This document shows, one piece after another, positions 18,703 through 28,094 of a DNA stretch of 64,000 nucleotides. Numbering within the stretch: the first letter of the stretch is position 1; every line of letters starts with the position of its first letter. Source of the stretch: Nitrosospira briensis C-128 (GTDB lineage Bacteria > Pseudomonadota > Gammaproteobacteria > Burkholderiales > Nitrosomonadaceae). The stretch lies in the NCBI RefSeq assembly GCF_000619905.2, contig NZ_CP012371.1:2480001-2544000 (forward strand). The letters are read 5' to 3'. The notes below the pieces were generated by a model that saw nothing but the letters and a program-made list of their open reading frames with translations, ran no database searches and had not been told where the DNA came from. A program made the position numbers and the translations under genes.

Positions 18703-18999
18703 ATGAGAAAAATCCTGACAATTGTTTTGGTTACGCTGTTCGCATTTACCGGCGCAGCCTACGCGGCTGTTAACATCAATACTGCAACCCAGGCCGAGCT
18801 TGAAACGCTTCAGGGAATTGGTCCGACCAAAGCCAAGGCCATCATCGATCATCGCAAGAAGAATGGATCTTTCAAGTCGGCTGATGACCTGGAAAAGGTC
18901 AACGGCATCGGCCCTGCTACGCTGAAGCGGTTGCGCAAGGACATAGCAGTGGGTGGCGCTACTACGGTTAAGAAAGAAAATAAACCTGTCCCCAAGTAA
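18703..18999 (+). CDS. ComEA-type helix-hairpin-helix DNA-binding protein
   Basis: 98-residue secreted or periplasmic protein: signal peptide MRKILTIVLVTLFAFTGAAYA followed by two HhH motifs (LETLQGIGPTKAKAIIDHR and LEKVNGIGPATLKRLRKDI). This matches the short ComEA/YbaV type implicated in DNA uptake in naturally competent Gram-negatives. The ATG at 18703 is preferred because it places the signal peptide at the N-terminus; an in-frame GTG 14 codons upstream is unlikely. It is monocistronic. Confidence 0.88.
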   Translation: MRKILTIVLVTLFAFTGAAYAAVNINTATQAELETLQGIGPTKAKAIIDHRKKNGSFKSADDLEKVNGIGPATLKRLRKDIAVGGATTVKKENKPVPK

Positions 19000-19029
19000 T
19001 CAACAATACCCTTATTGACTAAACCGCGC

Positions 19030-19125
19030 TTGGTAGGATGGGTGGAGGCGGCAAGCCGCAACCCGCAACCCGCAACCCATCGTATCAGTGGGTCGATGGG
19101 TTGCGCTTTACCCATCCTGCTATCC
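19030..19125. repeat. Palindromic GGATGGGT-type repeat
   Basis: The outer TAGGATGGGT and ACCCATCCT arms, with inner GCAACCCATC / GATGGGTTGC arms, form an imperfect hairpin. A short CCCGCAA tandem (three copies) lies in the left half. The same family recurs at 43930-44060. Confidence 0.6.
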
Positions 19126-19195
19126 TATCTGTAGCGTCGCGCAAGCCGGAACGTATGCGATAATCCGGCATAATCTTTTTGCAAATTGCATCGTC

Positions 19196-20083
19196 ATGTA
19201 TAAAACCATAGAAGATTTTGTCGGTAACACGCCGTTGGTAAAACTCAAACGCCTGCCGGGGGATACCAGCAATGTTGTTCTCGTTAAGCTGGAGGGTAAC
19301 AATCCCGCGGGTTCGGTGAAAGACCGTCCGGCGTTATCGATGATTACGCATGCACAAGAGCGCGGCGATATTAAGCCGGGCGATACGCTGATAGAAGCGA
19401 CTAGCGGCAACACCGGCATCGCCTTGGCGATGGCGGCGGCGATAATGGGTTATCGCATGGTACTGGTGATGCCTGAGCACCTCAGCATTGAACGGCGGCA
19501 ATCCATGAAGGCGTTCGGTGCGGAAATTGTGCTGACCTCAAAGGAGGGCAGCATGGAAGAAGCGCGCGACGTGGCCGAGCGCATGTGTGATGAGGGGCGC
19601 GGCGTCATACTTGATCAGTTTGCCAGCCCTGACAACCCACGGGCGCATTATGAAGGCACCGCTCCCGAGATCTGGCGAGATACCGGAGGTAAAATTACCC
19701 ATCTGGTGAGCAGCATGGGTACCACCGGCACCATCATGGGTTGCTCTCGATATTTCAAGGAAAAGAACGCTGCGGTTCAGATCATTGGCGTGCAGCCGGA
19801 AGAAGGTTCCCAGATTCCCGGTATCCGTAAATGGCCGGAAGCGTATCTGCCAAAAATCTATGATGTCAGCCGGGTAGATCGCATCGTGCTGGTTTCCCAG
19901 GCTGAAGCCGAGGAAATGACCCGGCGACTGGCGAGCGAGGAGGGGATTTTCGCGGGGATTTCATCGGGAGGCGCGTTGGCGGCAGCACTCAGGATTTCTG
20001 CAGAAGCCGAGAATGCGACAATCGTTTCGATCGTTTGCGACCGTGGTGATCGCTATCTTTCCACAGGTGTTTTTCCCGCCTGA
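19196..20083 (+). CDS. cysM: Cysteine synthase B (O-acetylserine sulfhydrylase)
   Basis: PLP enzyme making cysteine from O-acetylserine (CysM can also use thiosulfate). The N-terminus MYKTIEDFVGNTPLVKL, PLP lysine in NPAGSVKDRPAL (~residue 41), SGNTGIALAMAAA near 69, phosphate-binding GTTGT loop in SSMGTTGTIMG and the C-terminal ISSGGALAAAL are all present. The frame is open 36 codons upstream, but the ATG at 19196 gives the typical 295 aa and family N-terminus. Monocistronic. Confidence 0.95.
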   Translation: MYKTIEDFVGNTPLVKLKRLPGDTSNVVLVKLEGNNPAGSVKDRPALSMITHAQERGDIKPGDTLIEATSGNTGIALAMAAAIMGYRMVLVMPEHLSIERRQSMKAFGAEIVLTSKEGSMEEARDVAERMCDEGRGVILDQFASPDNPRAHYEGTAPEIWRDTGGKITHLVSSMGTTGTIMGCSRYFKEKNAAVQIIGVQPEEGSQIPGIRKWPEAYLPKIYDVSRVDRIVLVSQAEAEEMTRRLASEEGIFAGISSGGALAAALRISAEAENATIVSIVCDRGDRYLSTGVFPA

Positions 20084-20191
20084 GTATCGTAAACCTATGC
20101 GCGTAATGCGGCCGAGGAGCAGAATGTTGTCGGCCTGCAAGTTTGGCGCGCAATATGCGGTACACGTAAGCCGTGTTTGGCCAAATGAATA

Positions 20192-22252
20192 ATGATAAAG
20201 CAGCTCGTCATAATATTGCCGGCATTATTCATTGTTACCTTATCCGCATATGCCGGTCCTTTAATTACCCTTTCTGCCGATGATGTTCATAGTCCTTTTT
20301 TTAACGCGAAAGGGATTCGGGTCAGCCTGACTGGTCCGCAAGCATCATTGCTGGAAGTAAGGCTGAACGAGGTCGCGATACAGGGAAAAATCTGGCGCGA
20401 TTTGCATTTTTCCTGCCACAAATTTCAGGTTGCCAATGACTGGATTCGCTGCGAGGATGGTGTGCTGAAGCTATCCGGATCGGCGCCGCTACCTGTGTCG
20501 TTTGATTTCTCTTCCCGCAACAAAACACTGGATCTAAAAATCACGACTGGTGCCGGAGGAGCCGTTGCGGACTGGAGACTATCCGCGCAGTGGGGAAAGC
20601 CGGTTTGGGAAGGCGTGCTGATCGTAACAAATGGAGAGGCAGCGCGTATTGCCGAATTTTTGCCAGAGGCGGAAAAGAGCTTGTTGCCCGTGCCCGCAAA
20701 GGGAAACATGAACGGCACGATCAAGCTGCGGGGCGCTGCCGGTGGACTTGCTGGAATTGAAGCGCATCTGGCGGTGGATGAACTGGCGTTTAGCGACGCC
20801 AGCGGATTGCATGCTGGCGAGAATATCAGCGTCGAAGTTAACGCGATGGCTACGCTTGACGAGGGCAAGGAAGGAAATTTATGGGCGTGGCACGCTGATG
20901 TGAATTGGCCGAGTGGCGAAGTGTTCTGGCAACCGGTTTATTTTGCCGCGCAAGGCCATCGTTTCAGCGGCAGCGGCGAACTGGATGAAAGCACCATACG
21001 ATTGCGCACGGGAAAGCTCGTGCTTTCGAATATCGGGGAGATGAATTTATCGGGGTTGATTGACCGGCCAGGAAACACCCTGCGCGATTTCGATTTAAGC
21101 GCCGACAATCTCGAATTGTCCACCCTGTTCAGTCAAGTGCTGAAACCTTTTCTCGTCAATACCCCGGTCGCTGAGTTACAGGCTGCGGGACATGCGGGAA
21201 TCCAATGGCGTTACCGGAATAGAGCCCACGAATTCCTTCACGTCGATTTGCGCGATGCCTCGGTGGAAGACGGGCATGGGCGCTTTGCATTTCGCGGTGT
21301 CGACGCCAGTATTCCCTGGCAAGCGCCAGGGAATCAGGGGAACCAGGGGGGTGTGGAACCGACAAAAGCGGCTATCCGTATCCAGAGCAGCCAGTTGGGA
21401 AAGATACCTATAGGCCAGGTAGATATTCCTCTGGAGATCGACGGGTCGAATCTTCGCATTCCGCGTTTGACGTTGCCGGTGCTTGACGGTGAGCTTACGC
21501 TCGAAAATTTCAGCGCATCGCGGCAGGCTCAAGGCTGGGTATGGCAATTCAGCGGTGGGCTCTCGCCCATATCGATGCAAAAACTGACTGAAGCTTTGGG
21601 AACCCAGCCAATGAAGGGTACGCTGTCAGGTGAGATACCCAGGGTGAGTTACAATGGCTCAACCGTCGTGGTGGATGGTGCGCTCCTTTTCAGGATATTC
21701 GATGGCACCATAGCGCTGGGGAATTTGAAGTTGCTGGATCCGTTGGGACCTGCGCCATCACTTCTGGCGGATCTGGATATGCGTAATCTCGACCTGAACC
21801 TGCTCACCGGCACGTTTTCGTTCGGTAATATGCAGGGGCGCATTGATGCTGCGGTCCATGGCCTTGAACTCTTCAATTGGAAGCCGGTAAAGTTTGATGC
21901 CAACCTCATGAGCAGTCCGGGCAGCTATCCGCGCCGCATCAGCCAGGCTGCGGTACAGAATATTTCCTCTCTTGGCGGATCGGGGGCGGCTGCTGCGATC
22001 CAGCGCAGTTTTCTGGGCTTTTTCGAGCAGTTCGGCTATTCGAAGATCGGCTGGAGCTGTTCATTACGTAACGGGATTTGCCACATGGGCGGGATAGAAT
22101 CGGAGCCGTTGCCGCATGGTTATCTCATCGTCAAGGGTGGCGGAATCCCGGCCATTACAGTGATAGGCTATAATCGCGATGTGGATTGGTGGGAACTGGT
22201 GAGCCGTCTGCAACGGATCACCCAGGTAGAAGCCAAACCCGTCATTCAGTAG
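20192..22252 (+). CDS. ydbH: YdbH-like intermembrane phospholipid transport protein (AsmA-like)
   Basis: 686-residue envelope protein with an N-terminal signal/anchor (residues 1-~21) and a long beta-rich body, with C-terminal blocks PMKGTLSGEIPRVSY, GNMQGRIDAAVHGLELFNWKPVKFDANL and AAIQRSFLGFFEQFGYSKIGWSC, characteristic of the YdbH/dicarboxylate-transport (AsmA-like) family. YdbH, TamB and YhdP are the E. coli proteins that bridge inner and outer membrane for phospholipid transport. At 686 aa it is shorter than E. coli YdbH (about 880). The downstream lipoprotein and DUF1318 genes, 6 and 10 bp apart, complete the ydbH-ynbE-ydbL set and support the call. Confidence 0.85.
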   Translation: MIKQLVIILPALFIVTLSAYAGPLITLSADDVHSPFFNAKGIRVSLTGPQASLLEVRLNEVAIQGKIWRDLHFSCHKFQVANDWIRCEDGVLKLSGSAPLPVSFDFSSRNKTLDLKITTGAGGAVADWRLSAQWGKPVWEGVLIVTNGEAARIAEFLPEAEKSLLPVPAKGNMNGTIKLRGAAGGLAGIEAHLAVDELAFSDASGLHAGENISVEVNAMATLDEGKEGNLWAWHADVNWPSGEVFWQPVYFAAQGHRFSGSGELDESTIRLRTGKLVLSNIGEMNLSGLIDRPGNTLRDFDLSADNLELSTLFSQVLKPFLVNTPVAELQAAGHAGIQWRYRNRAHEFLHVDLRDASVEDGHGRFAFRGVDASIPWQAPGNQGNQGGVEPTKAAIRIQSSQLGKIPIGQVDIPLEIDGSNLRIPRLTLPVLDGELTLENFSASRQAQGWVWQFSGGLSPISMQKLTEALGTQPMKGTLSGEIPRVSYNGSTVVVDGALLFRIFDGTIALGNLKLLDPLGPAPSLLADLDMRNLDLNLLTGTFSFGNMQGRIDAAVHGLELFNWKPVKFDANLMSSPGSYPRRISQAAVQNISSLGGSGAAAAIQRSFLGFFEQFGYSKIGWSCSLRNGICHMGGIESEPLPHGYLIVKGGGIPAITVIGYNRDVDWWELVSRLQRITQVEAKPVIQ

Positions 22253-22258
22253 AGGAAT

Positions 22259-22519
22259 ATGAAGAATTCTTTTTTTTACGTAAGCTTGCTGACGCTGACG
22301 GGCGCGTTGCTATCAGGGTGCGTCACTATCAACATTTATTTTCCTGCCGCTGCCGCTGAAAAAGCAGCGGACAAGATAATAGAGGGCGTGTGGCAACTTA
22401 AAAAACCCGAAGACGGTGCACAGGGCGCACCGGGTGCACCGGGTGTGGATAGCCCCATACCTTCTCAACCCATCCCGCAACCGGAACAACCCGTGCAGCC
22501 GGCGCAGCCACAAAATTAA
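22259..22519 (+). CDS. ynbE: YnbE-like outer-membrane lipoprotein
   Basis: 86-residue lipoprotein with a signal peptide and lipobox LLSGC (Cys at residue 21), followed by VTINIYFPAAAAEKAADKIIEGVW, the family core. E. coli YnbE multimerises and contacts the C-terminus of YdbH at the outer membrane. The C-terminal Pro/Gln-rich tail (GAPGAPGVDSPIPSQP and onward) is unusually long. It begins 6 bp after the ydbH stop. Confidence 0.85.
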   Translation: MKNSFFYVSLLTLTGALLSGCVTINIYFPAAAAEKAADKIIEGVWQLKKPEDGAQGAPGAPGVDSPIPSQPIPQPEQPVQPAQPQN

Positions 22520-22529
22520 GGTGACTACC

Positions 22530-22952
22530 ATGCGTAATCCTGTCTACCGATTTATATTGCTGATGCTGCTGTTATCGGTGTCGGGTCCTGGTTACACGCA
22601 AGCCAATATCGAAATCGATACGCCCGCAATTTCCAGCCTCAGGCAAAGCATGCAGCAGCGCCACAACCAGCTCCAGCCTTACTATGAAAGGGGCGCGGTA
22701 GGGCTTACACGAGATGGTCTTGTCGCCATGCGTGATGCCAATGCACTGCCATTGTCGGCGCGCCAGCCGGTCAATGCCTTGATCGCGGCTGAAAACCAGG
22801 ACAGAAATGCGCTGTATCGCGAAATTGCCCGAGCCAACAGTCATCCCGAGTGGGAAGCCGATATTCGCGCTACTTTCGGTCAGCGCTGGATCGATCTGGC
22901 CAGGCCGGGGTGGTGGTATCAAGCCGCAAACGGCTCCTGGGTCAGAAAGTAA
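22530..22952 (+). CDS. ydbL: YdbL family (DUF1318) periplasmic protein
   Basis: 140-residue exported protein: signal peptide to about residue 25, then the DUF1318 core (SLRQSMQQRHNQLQPYYERGAVG, VNALIAAENQDRNALYREIAR, ending with a Trp-rich WWYQAANGSWVRK). In E. coli YdbL is thought to act as a chaperone for YdbH-YnbE assembly. The ATG at 22530, 10 bp after ynbE, gives a proper signal peptide; the frame is open further upstream through ynbE. Confidence 0.85.
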   Translation: MRNPVYRFILLMLLLSVSGPGYTQANIEIDTPAISSLRQSMQQRHNQLQPYYERGAVGLTRDGLVAMRDANALPLSARQPVNALIAAENQDRNALYREIARANSHPEWEADIRATFGQRWIDLARPGWWYQAANGSWVRK

Positions 22953-23021
22953 CGCATATAACGCCATAGCCTTGTAGATTGCACATTCCGAGCTCCAACT
23001 TCGCTTGAGATCCTCTTAGCA

Positions 23022-23795
23022 TTGATACCCGTACTGGTTTTTGACATCGAGACCGTTCCCGATACGGAGGGGTTACGCAGGCTTTACAATCTGCCCCCGG
23101 AGGTCGGGCCGGCCGGTATTGCCGACATGGCGTTTCAGGCGCGCCGACAGGCCGTCGGCACCGATTTCCTGCAATTGCATGTGCAGAAGGTGGTGGCAAT
23201 TTCATGCGTATTGCGGGATAAAAATGATTTTCGCGTATGGTCGCTGGGGACGCCCATTGATTCGGAAGCGGAGCTTATCCGCCGGTTTTTTGAAGGACTG
23301 GACAAATACAGCCCCCAACTGGTTTCCTGGAATGGCGGTGGCTTCGACTTGCCGGTACTTCATTATCGCAGCCTAATTCATGGTTTGCAGGCGCGTCGCT
23401 ATTGGGATATGGGCGAGGATGACCGCGATTTCAAATGGAATAATTATCTTAGCCGCTACCACACCCGCCATCTCGATTTGATGGATATGCTCGCGCTATA
23501 TCAGCCACGCGCGAATGTGCCGCTGGACGAATTGGCAAAGCTGATGGGTTTTCCCGGAAAACTGGGAATGGACGGTTCCCAGGTCTGGAATGCATTCCAG
23601 AATGGTGAGATCGCCGCAATCCGCGATTACTGCGAAACCGATGTGGTGAATACGTATCTCGTGTTTTTACGATTCCAGCTCATGCGTGGTGTCTTTGATA
23701 ACGAACAGTATCAGCGCGAATGCGAGCTGGTCCGTTTTACCTTGAGCAAATCTTCTGAATCTCACTGGCAGGAATTCCTGGGTCAGTGGGCATAG
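23022..23795 (+). CDS. Predicted 3'-5' exonuclease, PolB-like
   Basis: 257-residue DnaQ-fold exonuclease of the PolB-like exo2 family. Exo I is VFDIETVPD (Asp and Glu at residues ~8 and 10), Exo II is [14 protein letters not shown] near 103-116, and Exo III is the acidic [14 protein letters not shown] near 205. The metal-binding acidic residues are retained. The start appears to be TTG at 23022, since no ATG or GTG lies upstream at a sensible distance and the exo I motif begins six codons later. Probable role in DNA repair; substrate not known. It is followed 64 bp later by rlmD in the same direction. Confidence 0.85.
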   Translation: MIPVLVFDIETVPDTEGLRRLYNLPPEVGPAGIADMAFQARRQAVGTDFLQLHVQKVVAISCVLRDKNDFRVWSLGTPIDSEAELIRRFFEGLDKYSPQLVSWNGGGFDLPVLHYRSLIHGLQARRYWDMGEDDRDFKWNNYLSRYHTRHLDLMDMLALYQPRANVPLDELAKLMGFPGKLGMDGSQVWNAFQNGEIAAIRDYCETDVVNTYLVFLRFQLMRGVFDNEQYQRECELVRFTLSKSSESHWQEFLGQWA

Positions 23796-23859
23796 CCGCC
23801 ATTACACCTGTTCTTTTTCATCCCCTTGCCATTACGGGAGCCATCCCGCACCGCAAAAT

Positions 23860-25182
23860 ATGATTGCGCCTGTCACCATAGAATCCCTGGATCAGGAAGG
23901 GCGTGGGGTCGCCCACTCAGAAGGCAAGGTCATATTTATCGAAGGTGCGTTGCCGGGAGAAGTGGTTACCTATAACTCCTATCGCAAGAAACAAAACTTC
24001 GAAATGGCGCAGGCGGCGCAGATACTCAAGCCGGGCTTTGGCCGAGTGACGCCGCAATGCAATCACTTTGCGATATGCGGCGGATGCAGCCTGCAACATA
24101 TGGATGCGCGCGCCCAAGTGGCGGCGAAACAGCGTGTTCTTGAAGATAATCTCAAGCATATCGGCAAGGTCGAGACTGAATTGATACTACCGGCGATTTA
24201 TGGTGCTGCCTGGGGCTATCGCCATCGCGCGCGACTGTCCGTGCGCTATGTCGCCAAAAAAGGCGGGGTTCTGGTAGGTTTTCATGAGAAGCGCAGCAGT
24301 TTCGTCGTCGATATGCAAGCTTGTGAAATCGTGCCATCACGCATCTCCCGGCTCATCATGCCACTGAGAGAGTTGGTAGGCAGCTTGTCTGTCCGTCAAA
24401 ATATCCCGCAGATCGAGGTATCGTTGGGTGAAAATGTGGATGTGCTGGTGTTGCGCATCCTGAAGCCATTGATTGATCAAGATGAAATGTTGCTTCAGGC
24501 TTTCGCCGATCAGCATCATATCCAGTTCTTTTTGCAGCCTGGTGGGCCGCAAACAGCCTATCCTTTTTATCCGAAGAATGCGGCAGAATTGAACTATACG
24601 CTGCCCGAGTTCGATATCGTCATGCCGTTTCATCCTACCGAATTTACCCAGGTAAATCCCGCCATGAACCGGGTACTGGTACGGCGCGCCCTGAACTTGC
24701 TGAATCCTCAGGCTGGGGAACGCATTGCGGATTTATTCTGCGGGCTGGGAAACTTTGCGTTACCGATTGCCAGGCGTGGCGCGCAGGTCGCAGGTTTTGA
24801 GGGCAGCGCGGCCGTAGTGCGCCGCGCCGACGAAAATGCGCAGCGCAACGGGCTCGCGCGTAATACGCAATTCGTCGAGACCAATCTGTTTGAAATAGAT
24901 GAAGCCTGGATGCAAGCGCAGGGGTATTTCGACAAAATGCTGATCGACCCGCCGCGCGAAGGGGCAATCGCTGCGGTTACCGCCCTGGGAAAAGAACAGG
25001 CAGCGCCCCGGCGTATCGTTTACGTATCCTGCAACCCGGCTACGTTGGCTCGCGATGCAGAGGTGCTGGTGCATGGCAACGGGTATGTGCTAAAAGCGGC
25101 GGGTGTCGTAAACATGTTCCCGCATACCGCGCATGTCGAATCCATCGCATTATTCGAGAAAGATACCGCTGGCACGGCTTGA
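23860..25182 (+). CDS. rlmD: 23S rRNA (uracil-1939-C5)-methyltransferase RlmD
   Basis: 440-residue AdoMet-dependent rRNA m5U methyltransferase. An N-terminal TRAM domain ([20 protein letters not shown]) is followed by the 4Fe-4S cysteines ([10 protein letters not shown] at ~residues 67-76 and a fourth Cys near 150). The catalytic domain has the AdoMet motif [12 protein letters not shown] near 290, LIDPPREG near 365, and the nucleophile Cys in [12 protein letters not shown] near 392. The next gene is convergent, beyond a shared terminator. Confidence 0.95.
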   Translation: MIAPVTIESLDQEGRGVAHSEGKVIFIEGALPGEVVTYNSYRKKQNFEMAQAAQILKPGFGRVTPQCNHFAICGGCSLQHMDARAQVAAKQRVLEDNLKHIGKVETELILPAIYGAAWGYRHRARLSVRYVAKKGGVLVGFHEKRSSFVVDMQACEIVPSRISRLIMPLRELVGSLSVRQNIPQIEVSLGENVDVLVLRILKPLIDQDEMLLQAFADQHHIQFFLQPGGPQTAYPFYPKNAAELNYTLPEFDIVMPFHPTEFTQVNPAMNRVLVRRALNLLNPQAGERIADLFCGLGNFALPIARRGAQVAGFEGSAAVVRRADENAQRNGLARNTQFVETNLFEIDEAWMQAQGYFDKMLIDPPREGAIAAVTALGKEQAAPRRIVYVSCNPATLARDAEVLVHGNGYVLKAAGVVNMFPHTAHVESIALFEKDTAGTA

Positions 25183-25219
25183 AGCAGCACGGTTTTGAAA
25201 CGGAAATGGCGCGGAAATG

Positions 25220-25251
25220 AAAAAGGGCGACTGTTACCAGCCGCCCTTTTT
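25220..25251. terminator. Bidirectional terminator between rlmD and yccA
   Basis: AAAAAGGGCG and CGCCCTTTTT form a perfect 10-bp stem with T-tracts on both strands between two convergent genes. Confidence 0.88.
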
Positions 25252-25275
25252 CATGTACCGGAATGTTTTCGAGTA

Positions 25276-25971
25276 TTAGTCTCTTTCACCTGAGAAAGCC
25301 AAGAGCAGGTGCAATAGGCTGGTGAAGAGGTTATAGAGGCTCAGATAAATGCCCATCGTTGCCATCACGTAATTTGTTTCCCCACCGTTAACAATACGGC
25401 TTACGTCGAACAGGATGAAGCCGGAAAACAGCAGCACCGCAACCGCCGAGATGGCGAGCGAGGCAGCCGGCATGGCAAAGAACAGATTAGCAACGGAAGC
25501 GAGGATCAGCAGCACCAGTCCAACAAACAGGAAATTCTGCATGAAGCCGAAATCCTTCTTGGTCACCGTAGCGATCGTCGCCAGCGTGAAAAAGATTATG
25601 CCCGTTCCAGCGGCAGCAGTTCCTATCAGTTGCGCGCCGTTCTTGAAATGAAGCGCGTATTGCAGCATGGGGCCTAGCCACCAGCCAGCTACGAAGGTAA
25701 ACGCAAACAGCAACGCGATCCCCATCGGGCTGTTTCGAGTCGCGCTGACACCAAACAGCAGACCCATCATTACCGCCAGCATCACCAATGGCCCCACAAT
25801 GGGCGCTTGTGCGAGAAACGCGAAATTGGTGCTCATCCCGATCGAGGCACCGATCAGAGTCGGGATCATGGTCAAGCCAAGCATCCAGTAAGTATTGCGC
25901 AAGACCTTGTTGCGAACGGCGGAAAGTCCCGTTTGCGCGGCCGAGCCGGAATATCGTAGTTCAGGTTGCAT
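25276..25971 (-). CDS. yccA: Bax inhibitor-1/YccA family membrane protein
   Basis: 231-residue inner-membrane protein with seven hydrophobic segments, of the BI-1/YccA family. E. coli YccA binds and modulates the FtsH protease; others act as pH-sensitive ion channels. Typical features are KVLRNTYWMLGLTMIPTLIGA at the N-terminus, TGIIFFTLATIATVTKKDF in the middle, and a C-terminal half with LFDVSRIVNGGETNYVMATMGIYLSLYNLF. The N-terminal 20 residues contain the conserved RNKVLRNTYW entry to TM1. Single gene, convergent with rlmD. Confidence 0.92.
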   Translation of the reverse strand: MQPELRYSGSAAQTGLSAVRNKVLRNTYWMLGLTMIPTLIGASIGMSTNFAFLAQAPIVGPLVMLAVMMGLLFGVSATRNSPMGIALLFAFTFVAGWWLGPMLQYALHFKNGAQLIGTAAAGTGIIFFTLATIATVTKKDFGFMQNFLFVGLVLLILASVANLFFAMPAASLAISAVAVLLFSGFILFDVSRIVNGGETNYVMATMGIYLSLYNLFTSLLHLLLAFSGERD

Positions 25972-26119
25972 AACGTCTCCTTGGTTGACGAACTATACAG
26001 CACATAAGACTACTCATGTTTAGTAAAAGTTGCAATCTTATCATTCCGATGGGCTCACCTTTTCCTGCGGCATGGCTGGCAAAATCAAGCTTAAAAAGGT
26101 ATTATTCTGGCCCAACGCT

Positions 26120-26159
26120 GGAGGCGTGGCCGAGCGGTTTAAGGCAGCAGTCTTGAAAT
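26120..26159 (+). pseudogene. 5' half of a tRNA-Ser gene, truncated in the anticodon arm
   Basis: GGAGGCGTGGCCGAGCGG begins a type-II tRNA-Ser 5' half (acceptor strand, D arm) running to GTCTTGAAAT in the anticodon loop (TGA anticodon), where similarity stops. It lies 22 bp before an intact tRNA-Ser of different sequence. The two share GTCTTGAAA across the anticodon loop. Confidence 0.8.
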
Positions 26160-26181
26160 TTGTTGTTGTAGGTACGTAATA

Positions 26182-26269
26182 GGAAGCTTGGCAGAGTGGT
26201 CGATTGCACTGGTCTTGAAAACCAGCATACCGAAAGGTATCCAGGGTTCGAATCCCTGAGCTTCCGCCA
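26182..26269 (+). tRNA. tRNA-Ser (anticodon TGA)
   Basis: 88-nt type-II tRNA with encoded CCA. The acceptor pairs GGAAGCT with AGCTTCC, the discriminator is G, and the anticodon loop is CTTGAAA (TGA). A variable arm (ATACCGAAAGGTAT) and T arm CAGGGTTCGAATCCCTG are complete. Confidence 0.95.
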
Positions 26270-26452
26270 ATAGAAACAAAAATTTAGCGCAGTTTCTGCG
26301 TTAGGTAAAAGAGGTTAAAAAGAAGCTCTGTAAGTGACCACATACAGGGCAAAATCAGCGGCATCAGCGCAACGAACAAAACGTCCGTTTAGCGCATGTT
26401 TAGCAAGCCCCATTTAAAGACTGCACGAAGCGGGCAAAGGGAAATTAGCTAC

Positions 26453-27411
26453 ATGGCAGAACAGTTTCACTACCCGCCAGAGGTGCTAAACCTGCTGGTG
26501 GATACGATCCCTCTGCTGTGCCGGAGCAAGAAGGATGTTGTTCTGTTCCTGCAAGGTGCAGGTGTGGCCCAAGAAGACCTTGCCGAAGTTTCCCGTACTG
26601 TTCGCACCAACGCTGCCTCAATTAACAAGTACGAAATTGCCCGAACCGTTCTCACGAAAGTGAATGTTCGGGGTGATAGTGGTCTGCGCCCGCGCCGCGA
26701 AATCATCAAGCGCGCTGTAGAGTTCGAAGAGTTCTCTACGTGCTGCCCAATGACCAGCTAAAGGCGAAAGGCTTGGTTGCAAGCCTGCGTGATGTTGTCA
26801 ACGTGAAGGACTCTTTCACGCGCATGAAGCAGGAGCGCGACACCGAGCGTGAGCAGACGCTAGCTCGTGCGCGAGCCGAGCAATCCGTAGCAGCCGAAAA
26901 ACGAGCCAAGATTGAGGACATAAGTTCTCGACTTGCAGCCCTATTCAATATGGGCGACCAACCACAAGCACGTGGCAGGTTACTTGAGACGGTGCTTAAT
27001 GACCTATTTGAAGTGTATGGTATCCACGTCCGGGAAGACTTCCGCAGGAAAGGCCCTGACAGCGCGGTCGTATTGGAACAGATCGACGGTGTGATCGAAC
27101 TGGAAGGAACAGTTCACCTTGTTGAAATGAAGTGGCTCAAAGAGCCTGTGGGTGTAGCCGAGTTCGCACCCCATCTTGTTAGATTGTTCAGTAGGGCTAA
27201 CGCTAGTGGCATCTTCATATCGACAAGCGAATATACGGAATCAGTCATAAAAGAATGCGCGAACGCGCTGAACCAGAAAACAATGTTCCTGTGCTCCTTG
27301 CGGGAAATCGTGATGCTGCTTCAACGGCAGGATGATCTGCTCTCATTTCTCAAGAAGAAATCACACGCGGCGATCATTGAGAAGAACCCATATCTTCAAA
27401 TACTCGCCTGA
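26453..27411 (+). pseudogene. PD-(D/E)XK restriction-endonuclease-like gene with a frameshift
   Basis: Two frames make one protein: MAEQFHYPPEVLNLLVDTIP through VEFEEFSTC, then in the next frame LPNDQLKAKGLVASLRDVVNVKDSFTRM to the stop at 27411. The break lies near 26740 in TGCTGCCC; one extra G (TGCTGGCCC) would restore a continuous product reading CWPNDQL. The C-terminal half carries a nuclease core, QIDGVIELEG followed by HLVEMKW (the D...ExK pattern). It sits directly behind the duplicated tRNA-Ser, suggesting arrival with a mobile element. Intact it would be about 319 aa. Target and partner are unknown. Confidence 0.7.
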
Positions 27412-27993
27412 CAGCGTCACGGAGCGCACACACATAACGCCACTGCAGGCCCGCGCAGCCGCCCCTGTACTGATCGCGGCCCCCGCCGCCCACTACGTGG
27501 CCCATTTCCGATAGTTCGTATGGGCGCGTTTGGTGCGTCCTCAATGCAACGATATCGATGTAGCTCTAGCAGCCTGTCGGACTTCCCATCAATTCCGGAG
27601 TTATGCTAATGGTTGTGTTAGTGTTTCGGTTCTAGAGTGACAAGCGCAGGTATTCCTCACCCAGCAGCGAAGCGCATCCTACTTGACCTTCGCGAGGCAG
27701 GTATTTTGCGTGTGCTGATGGGGGCCAGCGGACGCCGAGCGGCAATTTTTTGCTTCCCGATGCTGTTAAACATTGCCGAAGGACGAGACGCCTTTTGAGG
27801 ATCATGAATGAGCAACAAGATAATTTGTGGCGCACAAAAAGACATTCTGCGAACCACAATGTAGTTAATGCCGACTTCATGAGCCACAAACAATACGCCG
27901 GCTGTTAAAAACGGTCTGCCTGATTCCAATGAGCTGAGCGATCTATTTTCCAGACCGTGTTTGCCGCTTGCGTGTTGTCTGAGCAGGCGGTCA
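27412..27993. other. Intergenic region without a supported gene
   Basis: About 580 bp between the nuclease pseudogene and csbD. Overlapping minus-strand frames (27632-27889, 27657-28031) have no recognisable family, no ribosome binding site and unlikely composition; one runs through the csbD terminator. Confidence 0.45.
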
Positions 27994-28028
27994 ATAAAAA
28001 CCCCGGCTCGCAGTAACCTGGGCCGGGG
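27994..28028 (-). terminator. Rho-independent terminator (minus strand) after csbD
   Basis: Read on the minus strand, CCGGGG...CCCCGG hairpin arms (28023-28028 and 28001-28006) are followed by a T-tract (27994-28000), about 65 bp after the csbD stop. Confidence 0.6.
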
Positions 28029-28094
28029 CATTACAGATGCTTATACCTCGTCGAAGACTTCCTTTACCGGACCTATCCCGACTTGGCGCGACCG

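Noticed and set aside
27632-28031. Overlapping minus-strand ORFs upstream of the csbD terminator
   Set aside because: No recognisable domain, no ribosome binding site, and the longer one includes the csbD terminator hairpin.
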